A DNA stretch of 7,208 bases from an uncultured bacterium. GTDB taxonomy: Bacteria > Armatimonadota > Zipacnadia > Zipacnadales > Zipacnadaceae. The stretch is from contig CALFVE010000250.1 in the NCBI GenBank assembly GCA_937928475.1, positions 1-7,208 of the forward strand. The letters are read 5' to 3'. The position numbers were made by a program, and so were the translations under genes. The notes beneath the pieces were generated by a model, which had not been told where the DNA came from, searched no databases, and was given only the letters and a program-made list of their open reading frames with translations. Position 1 is the stretch's first letter, and each line of letters opens with the position of its first letter. Below, piece by piece: positions 1-5,999 of the stretch.

Positions 1-57
1 GGAAGCCTGCGCTACGCGGGGAAGCCTGCGCCACGCGCGGAAGCCTGCGCTACCCGG
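1..57. repeat. Three tandem copies of a 19-bp GC-rich unit
   Basis: Three head-to-tail units occupy 1-19, 20-38 and 39-57. The first reads GGAAGCCTGCGCTACGCGG, and the others differ from it at one to three positions. A degenerate piece (GGGCCTGC) follows at about 59-66. The array starts at the window edge, so it may continue to the left. It lies downstream of the CBS gene on the minus strand and outside any supported gene. The 19-bp period is not a multiple of three, which argues against a coding repeat. No spacer is present, so it is not CRISPR. The function is unknown; a dispersed intergenic repeat family is possible. Confidence 0.8.
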
Positions 58-70
58 AGGGCCTGCAAAC

Positions 71-102
71 ATGACAGCCCCCCGGGGCGGAGGGGCTGTC
101 AT
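71..102. terminator. Perfect 11-bp inverted repeat, possible terminator or 3'-end hairpin
   Basis: ATGACAGCCCC at 71-81 is exactly complementary to GGGGCTGTCAT at 92-102, with a 10-nt loop. It lies 47 bp beyond the stop of the minus-strand CBS gene, where a terminator for that gene would sit. No T-tract follows on either strand (the minus strand continues GTTTGC), so it is not a canonical intrinsic terminator. It could be a U-tract-free terminator or an mRNA-stabilising 3' hairpin. The structure is seen directly; the role is inferred. Confidence 0.55.
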
Positions 103-119
103 GAACTACGTGGGGTGCG

Positions 120-168
120 TGAAGGCGAAGCGGCCCGGCTCCGGCCGGTCACTTGACCTTCGCCTTCA
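120..168. repeat. Nested stem-loop spanning the CBS gene stop codon
   Basis: TGAAGGCGAAG at 120-130 is exactly complementary to CTTCGCCTTCA at 158-168, an 11-bp perfect stem. The right arm lies inside the last codons of the minus-strand CBS gene (the LKAKV end), and the left arm lies 19 bp past its stop. Inside the loop, CCGGC (135-139) pairs with GCCGG (144-148) around a 4-nt loop. The minus-strand transcript can therefore fold into a two-tier hairpin that encloses the TGA stop (151-149). It is probably a 3'-end structure for this mRNA; whether it terminates transcription or blocks decay is unknown. Confidence 0.65.
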
Positions 169-505
169 GGATGTCCGCTCGGCTCACCACGCCGAGCAAC
201 TTCTTCTCCTGGTCCACCACGGCCACGCGCTTAATCTTCTTCTTCAGCAGCAGTTCGGTTACGGCCTTGACTGAGTCCTTGGGGCCCACCGTGATCGGCT
301 TTTTCATCAGGCTTTCCACGCTCGCGGAGGCCCTGGCGTCGAGCACGTCCGCCTCAGTGATCATCCCGACGACCACGCAGTTTTCGTCCACCACCGGCAT
401 CCCACTAATCTGGTTGGCCACCAGTTTCGCAATGACATCCTTCACTTTGTCCTTGGGCGCACAGGTGACCACCTCGGCTGTCATGATGTCCTTGGCTGCG
501 GCCAT
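149..505 (-). CDS. Stand-alone tandem CBS-domain protein
   Basis: This encodes 118 residues made almost entirely of two CBS domains. CBS1 spans about residues 3-56 (KDIMTAEVVT to EADVL) and CBS2 about 62-114 (SVESLMKKPITV to RADIL). Each ends in the expected G-h-h-[ST]-x-x-D signature, GMITEAD (47-53) and GVVSRAD (105-111). In the family this motif contributes to the site that contacts AMP, ADP, ATP or S-adenosylmethionine. Such CBS pairs form Bateman modules that sense adenylate ligands and regulate partner proteins. There is no catalytic domain, signal peptide or membrane segment, so the protein should be cytoplasmic. The ATG at 505-503 is preceded by GGAGG (519-515) at 9-nt spacing, within a longer GGGAGGTGA match to the anti-SD, so the start is secure. 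It is transcribed divergently from the beta-helix gene. Its regulatory target is not visible here. Confidence 0.95.
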   Translation of the reverse strand: MAAAKDIMTAEVVTCAPKDKVKDVIAKLVANQISGMPVVDENCVVVGMITEADVLDARASASVESLMKKPITVGPKDSVKAVTELLLKKKIKRVAVVDQEKKLLGVVSRADILKAKVK

Positions 506-757
506 GCAATTTCACCTCCCTCCGGACAAGATCTAGGCGCCACGACTGGCGAAGAAGATAGCGGGCAAAGCGCGCATCGCCAAAGCCAACTGTTCATCTA
601 GTGTGGTTCTCCAGCCCTAAGTGCAATTCCTTCCCTCGCGACAAAAAATTCGTTGCCTTCGTCCGAGAATCGGCGAGCCAGCAGAAGAGCATCACGTGCC
701 GGAGGACGGGACCGACGGAGCAGCGAAATGTGCGCTGGCGGGGGGTGAATAACGCCT
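506..757. other. Divergent intergenic region between the CBS and beta-helix genes
   Basis: This 252-bp gap must hold both promoters, but I find no convincing -35/-10 pair on either strand. The supported elements are the CBS ribosome binding site (520-513, minus strand) and a GGGGGTGA stretch (741-748) in front of the beta-helix GTG start. A small CCGA-N3-TCGG dyad lies at 663-673. Open frames through this gap on both strands lack protein-like composition and are not called as genes. Confidence 0.5.
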
Positions 758-3286
758 GTGTGCAGAAAGGGGAGAGGACGGTTGCAAGAGTCCGGTATCC
801 GCTTGCTCACGATAGTAATCGCTCTCGCCGTCACGCTAAGTGGACACGCTGACCTCACGTTCTATGTGAGTCCTCAGGGCCGCGATGAGAATCCAGGCAC
901 CAAGGATAAACCTCTGGCTACGCTAGCCCGCGCCCGCGACCTCCTCCGGGAGCAACGCCGAAACGGGAGCCTGCGCGAGCCGGCCCAGGTTGTAGTGCGC
1001 GCCGGCACCTACTATTTTCCGGAGCCGCTGGTGCTCGGTCCGGAGGACAGCGGAACTGTCGAGGCGCCTGTCACCTTCCGCGCGGCTCCTGGCGAGAAGG
1101 CGGTGCTCAGCGGCGGGCGAGCAATCACCGGTTGGCGGCGCGCCCAGGATAAGATCTGGGTCGCTCACTTACCAGAGGTCGCTGCCCAGCGGGGGTATTT
1201 CCGGCAGCTATTTGTGAGCGGCCAGCGGCAGATCCGGGCTCGTTTTCCCAACTTCGATCCGGCTGACCCCTACCGAGGCGGGTGGCTCTTTGCGCGCACT
1301 CCGCCAGGCTGGGCCGGAGACTTTGGTCGAGGCGTCCACAACACGCAGGTGCCGGGAACCAGCCTGGAATACGACCTCGAGGTGCCGGCGGCGGGCCACT
1401 ACTACGTGTGGATGAGGCAGGCCTACGTAGCCGCCGTCAATCTGACCTACCACCAAATCGGGGACATGTCGGGGGCTACCGAGATTCGGGTCGGTGACCT
1501 GCCGGGGGTGCCTCTGGTCAACCTCCCCGCCTCCGGCAACTGGAACAGTCATGTCTGGGGCCCTGCGCCCAGCGCCGAACTGGACCTTTCCGCCGGCCGC
1601 CAGCACATGGTGTGGACGAATGTAAAAGGCGGCGGCATCAACCCTGATGCCTGGGTCTTCACCGACGATCCTGCCTGGCAGCCCGCGCTCCCCTTGCCCC
1701 CGGTGGCGGAGGGCAAGCACCTCTTCGTGGTACAAGCCGAACGGCCGGTGAAGGCCAACAGCAAGATCCTATTCTTCGAAGACTTTTATGCTGCCGACCG
1801 CGATCTGTACGTGGACCCCGGTTTGGTCAAGCCCGCCTGGCAGGCGCCGGACGCGGTGGTCAATATCTTTCCCTACCAGTCCTGGTTCAGCGACCGCCTG
1901 CCCGTGGAGCGCGCCGACCCGGCGCGCAACCAGATCGTGCTGGCACGCCCCGCCCACGGGCAAGTCTTCGCCGGCAATCGTTTCTTCGTGGAGAACATCC
2001 GCGAGGAATTGGACGCCCCGGGGGAGTGGTATCTCGACCGGCAGAGCGGAGACCTGTACTACTGGCCCACCGACCCCGCCTTCCCCCCAGTCACTGTGAC
2101 CGCTCCGCTGGCGGACCGCCTGATTGTGCTGGCAGGCCAGCCGGATAGGCCTGTGGAGCATATCACAATCTCGGGCTTTGTCTTGAAGGACGTGGACTTC
2201 GGCGATGAGCAAGACGTGTATTATCCGGCCCATGCCGCTATCCATCTCTATGAGGCAAACCATTGTCGCATCGAGAACTGCGACTTCCTCAGCGTGGGAG
2301 GCTATGCCGTCTGGCTCAAGGGTGCTTGTGCGGGCAATGCCATCTCCGGCAATGAGATCGCGGAGCCCGGCGAAGGGGGAGTCTTTGTGGACGGGAGCGC
2401 GTATCGCGAAGGTCAGGAGGGCAGTCTGCTGCACAAGCCTGATCCGGAAGGAAGGCGGCCGGTGGGCAACCTGATCACTGAGAACTATATCCACCACGGC
2501 GGGCGCGTTTACGCCCACGTGGCCGGCGTATACCTTAACCACACGGCAGGCAACCAGGTCACCCACAACCTGATTACGGATATGCCGCGCTATGGCCTTT
2601 CCGTGAAGTACCAGTCCCCGGGGAACGAACTAGAGTACAACGTAATCTTGCGCACCAACCTCGAGACCAACGACACGGGGGGAATCGAGTCTTATGCCAA
2701 CCCCGGGCCCCTGGCCATCCGCTACAACCTCGTGGGCGACAGCATCGGCCTTAAGCCGACGCCCCAAGGGGAAATTGTCTCCCCGACTTATGCCTGTGGA
2801 ATATATCTAGACGGCGAGGCCAGCCGCGCCGAGGTGCGCGGCAACCTCGTCTACCGCTCCTCCTGGTGCGGGCTGACCCTCAACAGTGGCCACGAGAACG
2901 TAATCGAGAACAACATTTTCGTGGACAGCCGCGATAGGCAGTTGCACTTCAGCAACTACAGCGGCACCGCCCGGGGCAATCGCTTGCGGCACAACCTGTT
3001 CTGCTGGACCAACCCCGACTCGCCGCTGGGGATAGAGGCTGCCCCGGGGCCGGAGTACCTAGACTCCGATTATAACCTCTTCTGGCCACCCGGCGGAAAA
3101 CTCGACTTGACTGTGCTTCATGGCAAGCAGATGGATATACACTCCCTCATCGCCGATCCCATTTTCGTGGACCCGAAGAGGGACGACTGGCGGCTGCGCG
3201 CGGACTCGCCCGCCTTCGAGTTGGGCTTCCGACGAATCCCCCTGGAGAGAATCGGGCCCCAAGGAAGGTTCAAGGGCAAGCGATGA
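758..3286 (+). CDS. Secreted right-handed parallel beta-helix protein with inserted CBM-like module
   Basis: This encodes 842 residues. Residues 1-31 form a signal peptide: basic n-region, hydrophobic core LLTIVIALAVTL, probable cleavage after GHA. Residues 34-125 (FYVSPQGRDENPGTKDKPLAT, ARARDLL, RAGTYYF, APGEKAVLSGG) are the N-terminal cap typical of bacterial beta-helix carbohydrate-active proteins. Residues about 165-325 break the helix pattern and resemble a beta-sandwich carbohydrate-binding domain (YDLEVPAAGHYYVWMR, AGRQHMVWTNVKGGGINPDAWV). Residues about 405-445 resume the fold, and about 465-775 carry the repeated N-x-I/L-x-x-N rungs (NCDFLSVGG, GNEIAEPGEGG, ENYIHHGG, HNLITDMP, GNLVYRS, ENNIFVDS). 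The C-terminus (DPIFVDPKRDDWRLRADSPAFELGF) is a common ending of this group. The overall style resembles GH141-type proteins, but I cannot assign a substrate or catalytic residues. Start: GTG 758, four codons after an in-frame TGA, with GGGGGTGA (741-748) pairing to the anti-SD through one G-U. TTG 782, behind AAGGGGAG (767-774), is a real alternative and would shorten the signal peptide. Confidence 0.92.
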   Translation: MCRKGRGRLQESGIRLLTIVIALAVTLSGHADLTFYVSPQGRDENPGTKDKPLATLARARDLLREQRRNGSLREPAQVVVRAGTYYFPEPLVLGPEDSGTVEAPVTFRAAPGEKAVLSGGRAITGWRRAQDKIWVAHLPEVAAQRGYFRQLFVSGQRQIRARFPNFDPADPYRGGWLFARTPPGWAGDFGRGVHNTQVPGTSLEYDLEVPAAGHYYVWMRQAYVAAVNLTYHQIGDMSGATEIRVGDLPGVPLVNLPASGNWNSHVWGPAPSAELDLSAGRQHMVWTNVKGGGINPDAWVFTDDPAWQPALPLPPVAEGKHLFVVQAERPVKANSKILFFEDFYAADRDLYVDPGLVKPAWQAPDAVVNIFPYQSWFSDRLPVERADPARNQIVLARPAHGQVFAGNRFFVENIREELDAPGEWYLDRQSGDLYYWPTDPAFPPVTVTAPLADRLIVLAGQPDRPVEHITISGFVLKDVDFGDEQDVYYPAHAAIHLYEANHCRIENCDFLSVGGYAVWLKGACAGNAISGNEIAEPGEGGVFVDGSAYREGQEGSLLHKPDPEGRRPVGNLITENYIHHGGRVYAHVAGVYLNHTAGNQVTHNLITDMPRYGLSVKYQSPGNELEYNVILRTNLETNDTGGIESYANPGPLAIRYNLVGDSIGLKPTPQGEIVSPTYACGIYLDGEASRAEVRGNLVYRSSWCGLTLNSGHENVIENNIFVDSRDRQLHFSNYSGTARGNRLRHNLFCWTNPDSPLGIEAAPGPEYLDSDYNLFWPPGGKLDLTVLHGKQMDIHSLIADPIFVDPKRDDWRLRADSPAFELGFRRIPLERIGPQGRFKGKR

Positions 3287-3424
3287 GAGCGGGGTACCAA
3301 GATAGCAAGGGGAAAGGTGGTTCGGCAGCGGCACGCCCGTTCCCGACCGGCGCTCATTCTGGCCGGCCCTAGGTGGCTTCCCCGGCCCTGCTGTCAGACC
3401 GGACGACGCTTCCCAGCCCTACGG
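3287..3424. other. Convergent intergenic region
   Basis: This 138-bp gap separates the ends of two convergent genes. I see no strong hairpin with a T-tract. It contains an 8-bp GGCCGGCC palindrome (3361-3368) and an imperfect direct repeat built on GCTTCCCNGCCCT (about 3376-3389 and 3408-3420). Neither has an obvious role. Terminators for both flanking genes would be expected here but are not recognisable. Confidence 0.4.
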
Positions 3425-3700
3425 CTAGAGCCGGGCCAGGAACCTCACCAGCAGCCAGGCCGGATACACCAGCGCCCCCAGCGAAAAGCCCAGCAAAAAG
3501 GCCGCGAGTCCGGGTCGGGCCTGCCGCAGACCACCGCCCAGAAGGATCAGCGGCGCCGCCACGAACAGGCCGCCTAGTGTCCGCGATAGGCTCCACATAG
3601 CCAGGCTGAAGGCGCATCCCACCAATAGCCCCAGCAGCAAGGCCGCTAGCGCCCCGCCCGGCCGGTTGATTTCGTCCCGCCGCGGTGTGCCTTCGATCAT
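3425..3700 (-). CDS. Small three-helix membrane protein of unknown function
   Basis: This encodes 91 residues with a short polar N-terminus (MIEGTPRRDEINRPGG). Three hydrophobic segments follow, at about residues 17-38 (ALAALLLGLLVGCAFSLAMW), 42-57 (LGGLFVAAPLILLGGG) and 64-88 (GLAAFLLGFSLGALVYPAWL), and the protein ends RFLARL. I recognise no family. The ATG at 3700-3698 lies 6 bp beyond the stop of the upstream GHL10-like gene. That stop overlaps the only SD-like stretch (AGAGGA, 3708-3703), whose GAGG core is just 3 nt from the ATG. This short spacing suggests translational coupling to the upstream gene. The clean hydrophobic pattern and operon position support a real gene. It may accompany the upstream membrane-anchored protein, but no partner function can be read from the sequence. 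Confidence 0.72.
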   Translation of the reverse strand: MIEGTPRRDEINRPGGALAALLLGLLVGCAFSLAMWSLSRTLGGLFVAAPLILLGGGLRQARPGLAAFLLGFSLGALVYPAWLLVRFLARL

Positions 3701-3706
3701 TGTCCT

Positions 3707-5833
3707 CTACCGTGTCGCCGTCATGTGCGCGTACTGCATGAGCACGAACGTGGTGGGCAGGTCGTTGCGGAACTGCTTGCCGTAGTCGCGGGCGGGCCAT
3801 TCCACCCGCACCGCGATCATGAACCGGTTAGCGCGAGCACCGTTGGGCGTCGTAACCACCGCCTCGAGTGGCACCTCAATTTTCTGTCCCGCCCCCAGGG
3901 CCGGGATCACCTTGCGGCCCGGCCCGGAGGCCTTCACTCCGGCGGTGCTCTCCAAGCGCACGACCAGGTCTCGCACGTCCACTTTGGAAAGATTCTCGAT
4001 GGTCACCCGTGCCCGCAGGGGTACCCCGAAATTGCCCTTGGTGGGGCAGGAGAGCCAGCAACGCAGCGGGTAGACGTTCCAGGCCTGGCGCACCTGGCTG
4101 AAGGCCGCCGCTCCCGCCAGCGCCCATTCGGAGCCCGGATACGGCCCCAGGCGGCCCTGAACCGCCGCCCGCGAGATGTCGTGCCAGAAGGCGCCGATCG
4201 GCCGCCCGCCGTAGATCATCCGCTTCTGCGCGTCCATCATTCGCTGGTACAGCAACTGGGGAGCGGGCGGATCGGTGCTGCGCTGGTGCCAGTAAAAGTC
4301 CACCTGGTCGCCCGGCGCCAGGTTCGCTTGCCCCGGCCGCATATAGTCGTTCCAGGACCGCATCGTATACTCGAAGTGCTCCTGACTGGGCATCTGGTAA
4401 AGCATGGGAAGAAGCAAGGCCGCGCCCGCGTCGTTGAACATCACCGGGTCTTGCCCGTGCTGCACTCCGTGGTTCCAGGACAACATGAAGATGAACAGCG
4501 GCTTGGTCAGTTGCGCCTCCCGAATGATTTCACTTACGATAGTCGCGCCGAGGTGAGCCCGCCACCAGTTCCACTGCTCATAGAAGTCGCGGTCGGTCTG
4601 CCACTCCTTCTCAATCTTGGTGGCCATGAATTGCCAGCGTTGCTTCTCGCTGTACCGGTGCCAGCTGGCGGGCAGTTTCACCGGCATCTCGGTGGTGAAC
4701 GCATCGGTCATCTCGTAGCCGCCCCGGTCGCTGCGCAGATAGTCAAGTCCAACGAAGTCAACGTTGGGGTTGGCCTGCATCTGGCGCGCGAAGTTAGCCA
4801 AGTCGCGCCGCCGCTGGTCGTCGAGTAGGGAAATGAAATCCAGGGAGCGGGTCGCCCCGGTCGTGCGCGAGATGTCCTGGGCGAAGAGGTAGGGCGGCTT
4901 GCCCTCGTTGGAGTTGCGTGGGAAAGTCTCGTAGGCGATGGCCCACACCCCGAACTTCAGGCCGCGATGACGCGCCTCCTCAGCCAGCGCGGGGATGGCG
5001 TCCAGGTTGCGCTGCACGAAAGGCTGCTCCCGGCTGAGGGGACCGGCGGCGGAAGAGGTACAGGCGCCGCGGAAAAGCAGGGCGTCCGCGCCCATGAACT
5101 TGGCCCACTCAATCATCGCACGCCAGTCGCCTTTGCCTCCCCGTGGCAAGGCCACCGGCCCCTGCGGAAAGTCCATCTCCCAGGTGGCGAAGCAGGTGCC
5201 CGGGGGCATCGCCGGCGGCTCCCGCTGGACAATCTCAATGGTCGCCTGCGCTATGCACCAGGCCTCCCCGCGGGGCCTTGGTGGCGGCTTGGGCTTGGTA
5301 ACCGTCTTGTTCTCCGAGGCCGGCTCGGCCCATTTCCACTCAGCGGGGTCCGCCAGTTTCATGCGCGCCTGCACCACGTACTGCCCCGGCTGAGCCATCC
5401 AGGGCACCGGCCAGTTGACGACATAGTCTTTCTCTCGGGGGCGATAGCGGGGCTGGAGTTTGTGGAGGTTGCCCACGGTCACTACCGGCTCGCCCTGGAA
5501 CCAGACGGTGAGCGTGGGCGGGTCCTCCGTGACTACCGGCCGGCCTTGGGCGTCCTGCAAGCGCATGGTGATGGGCACCACTTGATAACGGTAGAACTGC
5601 TTGCCGGCGACCTCCAACTCCAGCGGAAAGCCAAAGGCGGCCGCCTCGGCCCGCGCCAGCCGGTACTGCTTGAGCCACCCGCCCAGGCGCCCGGCCATCA
5701 CCGCCAGCGCCACCAGACCGAGCGCGACCAGCAGCAGGCACCCGCAGCAGCGCAACTGCTGCCGCTCTTGGCGCAGTCGCCGCCTCTGCCGGGGCCGGAG
5801 TCTTCCCAGGGACGGCGGCATCAGGTCGGCCAT
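3707..5833 (-). CDS. Membrane-anchored GHL10-like (glycosyl hydrolase family 10-like) protein with Ig-like domains
   Basis: From ATG 5833 this encodes 708 residues. A strongly basic N-terminus (RLRPRQRRRLRQERQQLR) precedes CCGC and one membrane segment (about residues 31-48, CLLLVALGLVALAVMAG), predicting an N-in anchor with the rest outside. Residues about 70-165 look Ig-like (RYQVVPITMRLQDAQGRPVV to GQYVVQARMKL). A Lys/Pro-rich linker (176-189) follows. Residues about 210-560 look like a TIM barrel: ATWEMDF, DWRAMIEWAKFMGADALLF, IPALAEEARHRGLKFGVWAI, then VDFVGLDYLRSD (358-369), which resembles the conserved D-Y-x-R strand of GHL10/DUF187-type barrels. Residues about 585-700 form a second Ig-like domain (FGVPLRARVTIENLSKVDV). 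Family assignment and hydrolase activity are inference; no acid/base pair is proven. The frame stays open to GTG 5983, but the extra 50 residues are Gly/Pro-rich and overlap the divergent regulatory region. ATG 5833 has no SD and may be leaderless. The gene overlaps nothing and is followed closely by the small membrane protein. Confidence 0.88.
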   Translation of the reverse strand: MADLMPPSLGRLRPRQRRRLRQERQQLRCCGCLLLVALGLVALAVMAGRLGGWLKQYRLARAEAAAFGFPLELEVAGKQFYRYQVVPITMRLQDAQGRPVVTEDPPTLTVWFQGEPVVTVGNLHKLQPRYRPREKDYVVNWPVPWMAQPGQYVVQARMKLADPAEWKWAEPASENKTVTKPKPPPRPRGEAWCIAQATIEIVQREPPAMPPGTCFATWEMDFPQGPVALPRGGKGDWRAMIEWAKFMGADALLFRGACTSSAAGPLSREQPFVQRNLDAIPALAEEARHRGLKFGVWAIAYETFPRNSNEGKPPYLFAQDISRTTGATRSLDFISLLDDQRRRDLANFARQMQANPNVDFVGLDYLRSDRGGYEMTDAFTTEMPVKLPASWHRYSEKQRWQFMATKIEKEWQTDRDFYEQWNWWRAHLGATIVSEIIREAQLTKPLFIFMLSWNHGVQHGQDPVMFNDAGAALLLPMLYQMPSQEHFEYTMRSWNDYMRPGQANLAPGDQVDFYWHQRSTDPPAPQLLYQRMMDAQKRMIYGGRPIGAFWHDISRAAVQGRLGPYPGSEWALAGAAAFSQVRQAWNVYPLRCWLSCPTKGNFGVPLRARVTIENLSKVDVRDLVVRLESTAGVKASGPGRKVIPALGAGQKIEVPLEAVVTTPNGARANRFMIAVRVEWPARDYGKQFRNDLPTTFVLMQYAHMTATR

Positions 5834-5843
5834 ACTACTGGCT

Positions 5844-5849
5844 ATTCTA
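5844..5849 (-). promoter_or_regulatory. Possible -10 element for a leaderless GHL10-like transcript
   Basis: The minus strand reads TAGAAT at 5849-5844, five of six matches to TATAAT, ending 10 nt before ATG 5833. Initiation about 7 nt downstream would leave only about 3 nt of leader, which agrees with the absence of a Shine-Dalgarno sequence. No good -35 hexamer lies 16-18 bp upstream. This is a weak candidate seen by eye. Confidence 0.3.
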
Positions 5850-5872
5850 CAAGATTCCGGGTATGCTTGGTA

Positions 5873-5895
5873 CACCGCAGGCATGAGATGCGGTG
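5873..5895. promoter_or_regulatory. Inverted repeat 1 of the divergent gap
   Basis: CACCGCA (5873-5879) is exactly complementary to TGCGGTG (5889-5895) around a 9-nt loop. The loop region contains a smaller GCAT-N3-ATGC dyad (5881-5891). It lies just upstream of where the -35 of the minus-strand GHL10-like gene would fall, so an operator is possible. In the plus-strand direction it could instead form part of a leader RNA. Confidence 0.45.
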
Positions 5896-5902
5896 GCCCT
5901 GC

Positions 5903-5921
5903 TCCGCCTTGGCCGGGCGGA
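5903..5921. promoter_or_regulatory. Inverted repeat 2 of the divergent gap
   Basis: TCCGCC (5903-5908) is complementary to GGCGGA (5916-5921) around a 7-nt loop. It sits between inverted repeats 1 and 3, one base from the start of the third. Alone, a 6-bp GC-rich dyad would be unremarkable; the clustering is what makes it worth recording. Confidence 0.35.
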
Positions 5922-5922
5922 C

Positions 5923-5947
5923 GGCCTGGTGCCCCCAGAACCAGGCC
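5923..5947. promoter_or_regulatory. Inverted repeat 3 of the divergent gap
   Basis: GGCCTGGT (5923-5930) is exactly complementary to ACCAGGCC (5940-5947) around a 9-nt loop. This is the strongest dyad of the group. It ends 52 bp before the thioredoxin start codon. It could be a hairpin in that gene's 5' leader or a protein-binding site; no T-tract follows, so an attenuator is not supported. Confidence 0.45.
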
Positions 5948-5954
5948 CTGCCGG

Positions 5955-5970
5955 GGAACGTCCATGTTCC
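5955..5970. promoter_or_regulatory. Operator-like dyad upstream of the thioredoxin gene
   Basis: GGAAC (5955-5959) and GTTCC (5966-5970) are inverted around a 6-bp centre, giving a 16-bp dyad that ends 29 bp before the ATG. The geometry suits a dimeric regulator. It resembles the GAAC/GTTC half-sites of Gram-positive LexA boxes, but those have a 4-bp centre, so LexA is not proposed. Confidence 0.35.
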
Positions 5971-5999
5971 TAAGTCTTGTCACAGAAAGGATACTCGAG

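Noticed and set aside
1..57. Tandem repeats as a CRISPR array
   Set aside because: The 19-bp units abut directly with no spacers, and no cas genes are present.
598..858. Short open frames on both strands in the gap before the beta-helix gene
   Set aside because: Their composition is not protein-like, they overlap each other on opposite strands and run into the supported signal-peptide region, and I recognise no domain in them.
1769..2566. Minus-strand open frame of 265 codons inside the beta-helix gene
   Set aside because: It has no motifs, and the opposite strand has clear beta-helix repeats throughout this interval.
3725..4828. Plus-strand open frame of 367 codons opposite the GHL10-like gene
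   Set aside because: The His/Val/Arg/Gly-rich composition is typical of the complement of a GC-rich gene, and it lies entirely within a better-supported coding region.
5955..5970. GGAAC-N6-GTTCC as a LexA box
   Set aside because: The Gram-positive LexA box has a 4-bp centre between its GAAC and GTTC half-sites. The 6-bp centre here does not fit, and no SOS gene is nearby.
5834..5983. N-terminal extension of the GHL10-like protein to GTG 5983
   Set aside because: The 50 extra residues are Gly/Pro-rich, have no SD, and run through the inverted-repeat cluster. The basic stretch plus membrane anchor beginning at ATG 5833 makes a sensible N-terminus.
5601..5999. In-frame upstream extension of the thioredoxin gene to ATG 5601
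   Set aside because: The added 133 residues are Arg/Pro/Ser-rich and lie partly opposite the anchor region of the GHL10-like gene. The ATG at 6000 has a good SD and starts a proper signal peptide.
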